DNA of 6,633 nt from NCBI GenBank assembly GCA_030613915.1, contig JAUWKY010000134.1, positions 1-6,633 on the forward strand. Reading direction: 5' to 3'. Below are positions 1-4,825 of this stretch, in pieces. The stretch's first letter is position 1. Every line of letters starts with the position of its first letter. A program made the position numbers and the translations under genes. Under the pieces are notes generated by a model. It ran no database searches. It saw only the letters and a program-made list of their open reading frames with translations, and was not told the DNA's origin. The stretch is from Syntrophobacterales bacterium (GTDB taxonomy: Bacteria > Desulfobacterota > Syntrophobacteria > BM002).

Positions 1-1
1 A

Positions 2-673
2 GAAAAGATCCTGGTCGCCATGGGTCGAGACGCCAATGTGACAGGTTTAGGTTTAGAAGGTCTGGGCATAGATTTCACTGGGAAAGGCATCCAGGTGGAC
101 AACCGCTTGAGGACAAAACAGAAGCACATTTATGCGGCGGGAGATGTCACCGGCCAATATCAATTTACCCACGCTGCCGGTTATGAGGGAGGTGTTGTCT
201 TCACCAATGCTATTTTTCATCTCCCCAGAAAAGTGGATTACACTTTTCTGCCGTGGTGTACATTTACGGACCCTGAGCTCGCCAGCATTGGTATGAATGA
301 AAAAGCGGCAGAAGCTGCCGGAATCGAGTATGCGGTATGGACCGAGGAGTTCAAAGGTAACGACAGAAGCCTGGCAGAAGGTGAGAGAGTCGGTAAGATC
401 AAAATGATACTGGACGGAAAAGAGAAGCCCATAGGTGTACAAATATTGGGGCCTCAGGCAGGAGAACTGCTGAATGAATGGGTGGCGGTGTTGAACGGCA
501 AGATGAAGCTCTCAACCCTGGCTTCTGCAGTACATCCCTATCCGACTCTCGGTGAGATAAACAAGAAAGTCGCAGGGACGTTCTTTTCTCCAAAGATCTT
601 CTCCGATAGGGTCAAAAAAGGTCTTAAGCTATTTTTCAATCTTAAAGGAAGAGCCTGCGGAGACGACGCATAG
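2..673 (+). CDS. FAD/NAD(P)-dependent pyridine nucleotide-disulfide oxidoreductase, MerA-like (C-terminal part, 5' end outside window)
   Basis: The reading frame is open to the left edge (codons E-K-I-L-V-A precede the ATG at 20), so this is the C-terminal half of a longer protein; the N-terminal FAD Rossmann fold and redox CxxxxC motif would lie upstream. Visible in order: end of the NAD(P) domain (LVAMGRDAN), the flavin-contacting YAAGDV motif (about 131-148), and a complete dimerisation domain ending in HPYPTLGE (533-556). In dihydrolipoamide dehydrogenase this motif is H-A-H-P-T-x-x-E, whose second His pairs with the Glu as active-site base; here Tyr replaces that His, as in mercuric reductase (FPYLTMVE). 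However, the tail ends RACGDDA with one Cys rather than the Cys-Cys pair of true MerA, so a mercury substrate is doubtful. Such proteins are often encoded beside TVP38/TMEM64 proteins, one of which lies about 1.5 kb downstream. The substrate cannot be told from sequence. No clear terminator follows. Confidence 0.92.
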   Translation, partial: EKILVAMGRDANVTGLGLEGLGIDFTGKGIQVDNRLRTKQKHIYAAGDVTGQYQFTHAAGYEGGVVFTNAIFHLPRKVDYTFLPWCTFTDPELASIGMNEKAAEAAGIEYAVWTEEFKGNDRSLAEGERVGKIKMILDGKEKPIGVQILGPQAGELLNEWVAVLNGKMKLSTLASAVHPYPTLGEINKKVAGTFFSPKIFSDRVKKGLKLFFNLKGRACGDDA

Positions 674-793
674 CGCAAAGAGCATGGCGCATAGCGTTTC
701 AAAATCATTAGGTCATTTAGCTCCGCTTTCATTTTCCATGGAGCAAGCATGTCAATTCTTTTACTCTATGCTCTATGCCCCATGCCCTCTGCC
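674..793. repeat. Imperfect inverted repeat built from GCAT/ATAG words
   Basis: Immediately after the oxidoreductase stop codon, the 23-base arm 674-696 (core GCATGGCGCATAG) is complementary at 18 of 23 positions to 771-793 (core CTATGCCCCATG), separated by about 74 bases. The right side contains an extra copy of the word CTCTATG at 764-770. The arms are iterations of a degenerate 7-8-base word, so this looks like a dispersed low-complexity hairpin repeat rather than a transposon end. The long loop and absence of a T-run argue against a simple terminator. Confidence 0.55.
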
Positions 794-820
794 ATAAATG
801 ACCGAGAAGACAAACAGTAG

Positions 821-846
821 GGTGGATTAAGCGAAGCGAATCCACC
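821..846. repeat. REP-like palindrome (GGTGGATT ... AATCCACC)
   Basis: A perfect 8-bp stem, GGTGGATT (821-828) with AATCCACC (839-846), closes a 10-base loop AAGCGAAGCG and is preceded by GTAG. Elements of the form GTAGGGTGG-GTTA-GCGAAGC-...CCACC are, from general knowledge, scattered in intergenic DNA of many bacteria as REP-like repeats. It ends 17 bases before the gnd ribosome binding site, so it lies in the 5' leader if transcription starts further upstream. Confidence 0.6.
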
Positions 847-862
847 AACACGCCAAGTATCT

Positions 863-869
863 AAAGGAG
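863..869 (+). promoter_or_regulatory. Ribosome binding site of gnd
   Basis: AAAGGAG sits 8 bases before the ATG at 878 and fixes that start. No other in-frame start upstream has comparable support. Confidence 0.8.
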
Positions 870-877
870 CAAGAAGA

Positions 878-1789
878 ATGCAAGTAGCTATGATAGGATT
901 GGGGCGCATGGGAATGAATATGGCAAAACGGATCCTCCAGGGTGGCCACGAGGTTGTGGCCTACAACCGGACTCCCACTAAGACTGAGGAGATTGTCAAA
1001 GAGGGTGCGATAGGAAGCTTTTCACTGACCGAACTCGTTGACAAGTTGACCGCACCACGGGTGGTTTGGCTCATGCTTCCCGCTGGTCAACCGGTTGATG
1101 ACCATCTTGACCAACTCTTGGAGTTGCTTGCCCCGGGTGACATTGTTATCGATGGGGGCAACACCTACTACAAAGATGACGTTCGCCGGGCAGAGATGCT
1201 GGCTGCAAAGGCAATCAAGTTCATGGATGTGGGAGTAAGCGGCGGCATCTGGGGACTCGAGGTTGGTTATTGCATGATGATGGGTGGAGAACGAGAGGTC
1301 TTCGAGCATCTTGAACCCATTTTCGAAACTCTTGCTCCTGAGAACGGCTACCTCTATTGTGGCCCCACCGGTGCCGGGCACTTCGTCAAAATGGTTCATA
1401 ATGGCATCGAGTACGGCATGATGCAGGCCTACGGGGAAGGATTCGCCATTATGGAGGGCTCACCTTATGCTGAGTTTCTAGATTATTCTCAGGTTGCTCA
1501 TCTCTGGAATCAGGGTAGTGTTATTCGGTCCTGGCTCTTGGAACTGCTAGAATCAGCCTTTGGCAAAGATGAAAGGCTGACTAAAATTCGTGGTTATGTG
1601 GAAGACTCTGGGGAGGGACGTTGGACTGTACAGCAGGCTGTGGAGAGCGGAGTATCAGCCCCGGTTATAGCTCTTTCACTTTTCAGGAGGTTCAGATCAA
1701 GGGAGGAAGATGCCTTCGAGGATAAGGTTCTCGCCGCCCTACGTAGGGAGTTCGGAGGTCATGCAGTGGTGGCTGCTAAAGAGGGCTAG
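878..1789 (+). CDS. gnd: 6-phosphogluconate dehydrogenase, decarboxylating (short form)
   Basis: Oxidative decarboxylation of 6-phosphogluconate to ribulose 5-phosphate in the cytoplasmic pentose phosphate pathway. The 303-residue length matches the short bacterial class rather than the roughly 470-residue form of E. coli. Seen in order: dinucleotide-binding GLGRMG (7-12); Y-N-R-T after the second beta strand (29-32); IDGGNT (91-96); GVSGG (119-123); the active-site run KMVHNGIEYG (171-180), whose K171, N175 and E178 match E. coli K183, N187 and E190; EDSGEGRWT (242-250); and the short-form ending F-R-S-R...AALRREFGGH (272-295). The N-R-T after beta 2 resembles NADP-using enzymes such as E. 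coli Gnd (N-R-S) more than NAD-type short forms, which tend to carry an acidic residue there; NADP preference is therefore inferred. All catalytic residues are intact. No zwf or gluconate kinase gene is adjacent. Confidence 0.96.
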   Translation: MQVAMIGLGRMGMNMAKRILQGGHEVVAYNRTPTKTEEIVKEGAIGSFSLTELVDKLTAPRVVWLMLPAGQPVDDHLDQLLELLAPGDIVIDGGNTYYKDDVRRAEMLAAKAIKFMDVGVSGGIWGLEVGYCMMMGGEREVFEHLEPIFETLAPENGYLYCGPTGAGHFVKMVHNGIEYGMMQAYGEGFAIMEGSPYAEFLDYSQVAHLWNQGSVIRSWLLELLESAFGKDERLTKIRGYVEDSGEGRWTVQQAVESGVSAPVIALSLFRRFRSREEDAFEDKVLAALRREFGGHAVVAAKEG

Positions 1790-1815
1790 GGGTTTTGGAG
1801 TACTGGAGCAACTCA

Positions 1816-1913
1816 ATTGCGGATTTGAGAATGCGGATTGCGGAATTCGAAATAAGTCCTTTATTCAAACTTTATTCATTTCAATCCGAAATCCGAGATC
1901 CCCAATCCGAAAT
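1816..1913. repeat. Imperfect inverted repeat built from GCGGATT/TCGGATT words
   Basis: The left arm, about 1816-1852, repeats GCGGATT-type words three times (1819-1825, 1833-1839, 1840-1845) and ends GAATTCGAAAT. The right arm, 1878-1913, repeats AATCCGAAAT/AATCCGA on the same strand, the complement of the same word. The arms can fold with several mismatches around a loop of about 25 bases. This is a dispersed-repeat type of hairpin with the same construction as those at 674-793 and 3206-3256, though with a different word. Confidence 0.55.
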
Positions 1914-1930
1914 GTTATGACTCCATCAGA

Positions 1931-1984
1931 CTGCCGCACTAGGCAAAGACCATCGAAGTCACATCAGGTGGCAGCTTTTTTGTT
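1931..1984 (+). terminator. Probable rho-independent terminator after gnd
   Basis: CTGCCGC (1931-1937) pairs with GTGGCAG (1968-1974) in a 7-bp stem containing one G-U pair, followed by C and six T residues (1976-1981), then GTTT. The loop is 30 bases and contains a minor GAC/GTC stem (1948-1950 with 1958-1960). The 3' part of the stem overlaps TCAGGTG (1964-1970), which is a perfect 7-base complement of CACCTGA at 1994-2000, so an alternative fold exists. I could not match the region to a known riboswitch class. Confidence 0.5.
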
Positions 1985-2158
1985 TCTTCCTGACACCTGA
2001 AGAGACAGCTGTTAGCCAGGTCCTTTGGGTTCTGATTCTTTAATTATCCCCGACGGAATGTAATCTGTCTGCTGTGGTTACGACATATGGTCAAGAGTAA
2101 ACAGAACATGACGAGTACTCAAAAAGAAAACAAACCACAGAGCACAATAAATAAGGTT

Positions 2159-2165
2159 GGGGGAG
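2159..2165 (+). promoter_or_regulatory. Ribosome binding site choosing start 2171
   Basis: GGGGGAG lies 5 bases before the ATG at 2171. The in-frame ATGs at 2087 and 2108 have no purine-rich site at a suitable distance, so this site favours the shorter 232-residue protein. Confidence 0.65.
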
Positions 2166-2170
2166 AGAAC

Positions 2171-2869
2171 ATGGAACAAGTAATAGAGTCCGCAACTCCA
2201 GGTCGCAACAAAGCCATGATAAAAGCATTTATATTTGTGGCTTTTGTTATTATAGCCATCTACATTATTAAGTTCACGCCGGTTAAAGGGTATCTTACTG
2301 CGGAAGCTTTGGGAAACTTCCTTAATACAGCGGGGTTGTGGGCTCCTCTGGTTTTTGTATTTGTTTATGCCGCGGGTGTATGTCTTTTTGTGCCTGGAAC
2401 GCTCCTAACCGGTATAGGCGCTGCCATTTTTGGGGCCTATTGGGGGTTTCTCTATGTCTGGCTTGGAGCTATGGTAGGTGCCAGTGCAGCCTTTTGGATT
2501 GGGCGCACTCTAGGTAGAGAATTTGCAGCCTCGCTGATTGGGGATAAGTTGAAGAAATATGACGATTCTATTGAGCGGAACGGATTTGCCGCTACCCTGT
2601 ACCTGCGGCTTCTCTACTTTCCATTCACACCCATGAATTTCGGTATGGGCCTTACCAAGGTACGTTTTTGGGATTATTTTTTCGGTACAGGCCTGGGCAT
2701 CATCGTCGGGACCTTCATCTTCACCTTTTTCATAGGAACCCTGAAAGATGTCTGGGTCTCTCAAAACTGGGGTGAACTGTTGTCTTTCAAGGTTTTCTTT
2801 TCCATAGGGTTGTTTGTCTTTTCACTCTTTATTCCGAAAATTATAAAAAAGATTAAAGGTGAGCAGTAA
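2171..2869 (+). CDS. TVP38/TMEM64 family membrane protein (VTT domain, DedA-like superfamily)
   Basis: A 232-residue integral inner-membrane protein. Hydrophobic segments lie at about 15-34, 57-77, 79-111 (possibly re-entrant), 172-190 and 207-226. The family hallmark is seen as FVPGTLLTGIGAAIFG (73-88), continuing into WLGAMVGASAAFWIGR (97-112), with the second conserved block RLLYFPFTPMNFGMGLTKV (146-164) before another glycine-rich helix. The first 14 residues and the final IPKIIKKIKGEQ are polar or basic, typical of cytoplasmic ends. VTT proteins are linked to lipid scrambling and membrane homeostasis in eukaryotes; bacterial TVP38 members are mostly uncharacterised, so no substrate is assigned. 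The MerA-like oxidoreductase upstream is a usual genomic neighbour of this family, but here gnd lies between them. The frame extends to 2087 (260 residues) without a supporting Shine-Dalgarno, so 2171 is preferred. A strong terminator follows 22 bases after the stop. Confidence 0.92.
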   Translation: MEQVIESATPGRNKAMIKAFIFVAFVIIAIYIIKFTPVKGYLTAEALGNFLNTAGLWAPLVFVFVYAAGVCLFVPGTLLTGIGAAIFGAYWGFLYVWLGAMVGASAAFWIGRTLGREFAASLIGDKLKKYDDSIERNGFAATLYLRLLYFPFTPMNFGMGLTKVRFWDYFFGTGLGIIVGTFIFTFFIGTLKDVWVSQNWGELLSFKVFFSIGLFVFSLFIPKIIKKIKGEQ

Positions 2870-2891
2870 AAAGCTGAGGTTAAGAACGAAG

Positions 2892-2931
2892 AAAAAGCCC
2901 CGATCACTGCCGAGAGTGGTCGGGGCTTTTT
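2892..2931 (+). terminator. Strong rho-independent terminator of the TVP38 gene (bidirectional)
   Basis: A 17-bp stem pairs 2892-2908 with 2915-2931 (AAAAAGCCCCGATCACT with AGTGGTCGGGGCTTTTT, one G-U pair) around a 6-base loop. The stem ends in T5, and because its 5' side is A5 it can also act on the minus strand, where it could be a backstop for the leftward GAF gene ending at 3255. Confidence 0.93.
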
Positions 2932-2995
2932 GTGTCGATCTGGTGGGGCTAGATATGGTAACCGTTTTTTAAAAGACGAAGTGTGGATTAAAGTA

Positions 2996-3114
2996 GAGAC
3001 TATCGAAAAAGCCTAAAACCCTCAATTTTGCGACTAGTCTTGACTTGTAAGTAGTTGATTTTACTAGATGCGGAAATAGCAAAAATGTGCAGTTAGGACT
3101 TTTTCGACAGTCTC
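2996..3114. mobile_element. MITE-like element, 119 bp, with terminal inverted repeats
   Basis: The left end GAGACTATCGAAAAAG (from 2996) matches the inverse of the right end (CTTTTTCGACAGTCTC, ending 3114) at 15 of 16 bases. Similarity continues through CCTAA, and the arms close again at TTTTGC (to 3031) opposite GCAAAA (from 3079). The centre (3032-3078) has no coding frame. The trinucleotide GTA stands directly outside both ends (2993-2995 and 3115-3117) and may be a short target duplication. Small size, terminal inverted repeats and no transposase suggest a non-autonomous element moved in trans; the parent family cannot be named from this window. Confidence 0.65.
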
Positions 3115-3205
3115 GTATGCTATCTAAACTTTCAGGAAATCAGTATGGGCTTTAGGTAATAACGATTAAACTGTACCAGGGTATGAGTGACCAAAGATGA
3201 ATAAT

Positions 3206-3256
3206 AGGGCAGGCGTTTGGTGTTTAGTCAATGTCTAACACTAAACGCCAAACCCT
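3206..3256 (-). repeat. Long hairpin of GTTTGG/GTTTAG words at the 3' end of the single-GAF gene
   Basis: GGCGTTTGGTGTT (3212-3224) pairs with AACACTAAACGCC (3237-3249) over 13 positions including one G-U pair, with a 12-base loop; AGGG (3206-3209) and CCCT (3253-3256) can extend the stem past a small internal bulge. The right edge contains the TAG stop codon of the leftward gene (3255-3257). On the minus strand the hairpin is followed by CTATTATTCAT rather than a clean T-run, so it may stabilise or end the mRNA but is not a textbook terminator. Confidence 0.6.
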
Positions 3257-3839
3257 AGGTATTAATGTTCTTTGCCAATTTCACTCTCGGGAACACTTTC
3301 GGATCCCTCATCGTTTTCAATATCTCAATGCTGTCCTTTAGGCCTTTGTACTGTCTGGCCATCTCTATTGCCATCCCTGCGATCTGCGCCATGGCCTGAA
3401 CAAAGTTCACATCTTCCAAAGTGAACTCCCAATGTTCAGAAGTATAAATACGTAGGGCCCCGATTGAACGCCCGGCGACCACAATAGGCACGGACATGAT
3501 AGAAGCAATTCCCTCATTTTTGGCCGCGTCGGGGTACTGAATTCTCGGATCATCGGAAACATCGTAGATCGCTACTGGTCCCTCCTCCAAAGATAGAGCA
3601 ATGGAGCGCAAAGCACTGACAGGTCCTTTATTGATATACTCATCGCTCAGGCCATATGACGCGGCTACCTCTAGTTCATCGGTTTTGCGGTTGATAAGAA
3701 AGACACTACATCCCTTGACATCCAAAGCTGTTTTGATGCTCTCCACTGTTATTAAGACAACTTCTTCGGGGTTCCGGGAATGGGAAATGACCTTGGTAAC
3801 CTTAAGCAAAGTCTCATAATTAATGAGTTGTTTTTTCAT
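3255..3839 (-). CDS. Single-GAF-domain protein
   Basis: A 194-residue soluble protein made almost entirely of one GAF domain (about 20-163). After an N-terminal helix (LINYETLLKVTKVISHS) come the first strand/helix block PEEVVLITVESIKTALDV (24-41), GCSVFLIN (43-50), ELEVAASYGL (55-64), the hallmark D-P-R-I-Q-Y-P-D-A-A (97-106) running into EGIASIMSVPI (109-119), then GALRIYT (127-133) and a C-terminal helix MAQIAGMAIEMARQY (150-164). A 30-residue tail (KDSIEILKTMRDP...) follows, with no kinase, GGDEF or DNA-binding domain. GAF domains bind small ligands or sense redox; the ligand here is unknown. It is clearly homologous to both GAF domains of the 4801-5970 gene. ATG 3839 is preferred: the frame extends to a TTG at 3911, but a G-rich Shine-Dalgarno lies just before 3839. 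Probably cotranscribed with the small gene 95 bp upstream. Confidence 0.9.
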   Translation of the reverse strand: MKKQLINYETLLKVTKVISHSRNPEEVVLITVESIKTALDVKGCSVFLINRKTDELEVAASYGLSDEYINKGPVSALRSIALSLEEGPVAIYDVSDDPRIQYPDAAKNEGIASIMSVPIVVAGRSIGALRIYTSEHWEFTLEDVNFVQAMAQIAGMAIEMARQYKGLKDSIEILKTMRDPKVFPRVKLAKNINT

Positions 3840-3841
3840 GG

Positions 3842-3850
3842 CTCCCCCCC
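3842..3850 (-). promoter_or_regulatory. G-rich ribosome binding site of the single-GAF gene
   Basis: On the minus strand, GGGGGGGAG is followed by CC and the ATG at 3839. The GGAG core is unusually close (2 bases), but the seven-G run allows pairing further upstream. It supports ATG 3839 over the TTG at 3911, which has no such site. Confidence 0.55.
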
Positions 3851-3934
3851 TGTGTGCCGAATAACTACAATTGGCTAAAGGCGGTCTAGAATTCGACAGT
3901 GATGATCGCAACTATTAAAGTAACGGTTGCCTTC

Positions 3935-4219
3935 TTATTCTCCTTCGACTATCTCCCAGTTTGCCTCAAAAGTATTATCATGGAGAGTATATGAATATCC
4001 GAACATCTTTCCGATCCCTGGCAGTACTCCCGTTTGGACTTTCCAGTAGGCAAGATAAATGGCCGGGAGCATGCGAGTTTGCGGATCGCCCTCAATGTTT
4101 TGCCAAATTTCCCGTTTCTCCATGACTCTCCAAAGAGTGCCATACTTCTTACTCCGGACTGTTTGTCCTACATTGGCCAGTTTCTTCTGTCTGAATACTT
4201 CCTCGTGTGTTACTTGCAT
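3935..4219 (-). CDS. Small conserved-looking protein of unknown function (94 aa)
   Basis: I do not recognise the family. The 94-residue product is soluble, with no signal peptide, membrane segment or cysteine. It starts with a short charged region (MQVTHEEVFRQKKLANVGQ), then V-R-S-K-K-Y-G-T-L-W-R-V-M-E-K (21-35), which looks like a beta hairpin, a loop with D-P-Q-T-R-M-L-P, and an aromatic-rich second half (AIYLAYWKVQ, FGYSYTLHDNTFEANWEIVEGE). Aromatic and alternating hydrophobic residues suggest a small beta barrel. Its reality is supported by a near-consensus Shine-Dalgarno (4227-4235) 7 bases from the ATG and by position: same strand and 95 bp upstream of the single-GAF gene, so likely one operon. 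A modifying or scaffold role with the GAF protein is speculation. Confidence 0.8.
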   Translation of the reverse strand: MQVTHEEVFRQKKLANVGQTVRSKKYGTLWRVMEKREIWQNIEGDPQTRMLPAIYLAYWKVQTGVLPGIGKMFGYSYTLHDNTFEANWEIVEGE

Positions 4220-4226
4220 AGGCTAC

Positions 4227-4235
4227 ACCTCCTTT
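4227..4235 (-). promoter_or_regulatory. Near-consensus ribosome binding site of the 94-aa gene
   Basis: AAAGGAGGT on the minus strand, 7 bases before the ATG at 4219. It is the strongest Shine-Dalgarno in the window, implying efficient translation and fixing the start. Confidence 0.85.
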
Positions 4236-4800
4236 GGCGGGAATTAATGTAGACTTTCGCTTAGGAGCCTGCTTCTATTCAGACCAGGAAACTTTCAGAA
4301 ATATAGCTGTGAGAAGAGTAACAGTGAGTTGTCGAGGTAGTAGTCGGGGCTAGCGGGAGAAATTACTGTCTCGCGAGGTCTACACAAAGTCAAAAAACGC
4401 CGTGCCCAAGAAAATCCAAGTTGATATGAAGCAGTCGCTACAGATTAAACAACACTCTGTTAAGAGTTAGCAGGCGCATTTTAGGGTTTATTCTCCCCCC
4501 ATATCCGCCTTTGCTTGTCTCTGCTTAATACAATAACTTTCTAATATAATGCTACGCCCAATCCCAAGCCCCTGTCAAAGAGAAAAAGCGCACGATTCGA
4601 TTTTTCCTGTTTGGAGGGGATGCATCGAATGTAGATAATGATGAGAGATATGGACTCACCTTGATCACCGCAAAAGTTTACATAACATCACGAAGAGAGC
4701 CATCCGCTGTCTTGGGCTTAGTACAAGAGAGTGAGATCAATCAAAAGGGGTTCGCAATTTCAAGATATGGTGACTGGATCTGGGCCGACAAAATTTTGAA
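4236..4800. other. Intergenic region of about 565 bp
   Basis: Lies between the start of the 94-aa gene and the stop of the GAF-GAF gene, both on the minus strand. I see one candidate leftward promoter (4549-4578), a small hairpin ACTCT-GTTA-AGAGT (4454-4467), a short palindrome CTCGCGAG near 4373, a 7-bp inverted repeat ATTCGAT/ATCGAAT (4595-4601 with 4624-4630), and a 91-codon open plus-strand frame (4550-4825) listed separately. No clear terminator for the GAF-GAF gene was found. Otherwise nothing recognisable. Confidence 0.5.
4549..4578 (-). promoter_or_regulatory. Candidate sigma-70 promoter reading left
   Basis: On the minus strand, TTGACA (4578-4573) and TAGCAT (4554-4549) are separated by 18 bases. 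The -35 is a perfect match and the -10 is 4 of 6. It could serve the 94-aa/GAF operon, but the leader would be about 325 bases, so it is only a candidate. A weaker TATATT -10-like box is nearer the gene at 4305-4300. Confidence 0.3.
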
Positions 4801-4825
4801 TTACCTATTCCCAATGCCCAGATAA
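4550..4825 (+). pseudogene. Possible gene remnant: 91-codon open frame without an ATG start
   Basis: Reading right from 4550 the frame stays open for 91 codons to the TAA at 4823-4825. The translation has a protein-like look: it begins CYAQSQAPVKEKK, similar to the end of a signal peptide, and later contains RFFLFGGD, ERYGLTLITAKVYITS, GFAISRYGDWIWADKIL and YLFPMPR. There is no ATG before the last few codons and no matched Shine-Dalgarno (an in-frame CTG at 4607 and TTG at 4661 are the only likely starts). The frame is closed by TAA at 4547-4549. It overlaps the end of the convergent GAF-GAF gene by 25 bases. It may be a decayed 3' fragment of a lost gene or chance; I recognise no family. Confidence 0.2.

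Larger units (their letters stand above)
1790..2170 (+). other. Intergenic spacer between gnd and the TVP38 gene
   Basis: The 381 bases hold the GGATT-word hairpin (1816-1913), a probable terminator (1931-1984) and the leader of the membrane-protein gene. The frame of the downstream gene is open back to an ATG at 2087, but that ATG lacks a Shine-Dalgarno, so 2087-2170 is treated as leader. I found no convincing sigma-70 promoter, although one is expected between about 1985 and 2150 if the upstream terminator works. Confidence 0.5.

Noticed and set aside
1022..1399. 125-codon minus-strand frame inside gnd
   Set aside because: Lies wholly antisense to a gnd with all catalytic motifs intact; a shadow of codon bias.
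1931..1981. Riboswitch (c-di-GMP, fluoride, THF or preQ1 class)
   Set aside because: The AGGCAAAGACC stretch recalled the c-di-GMP-I core, but the other conserved blocks and helices are missing, and no known class fits.
1710..2000. 96-codon plus frame overlapping the end of gnd
   Set aside because: Overlaps gnd in another frame and then runs through the GGATT-word hairpin and the terminator; no ribosome binding site and low-complexity translation.
3840..3911. 24-codon N-terminal extension of the single-GAF protein from a TTG
   Set aside because: TTG start without a Shine-Dalgarno, while ATG 3839 has a G-rich one. The extension does not resemble the N-terminus of the related tandem-GAF protein.
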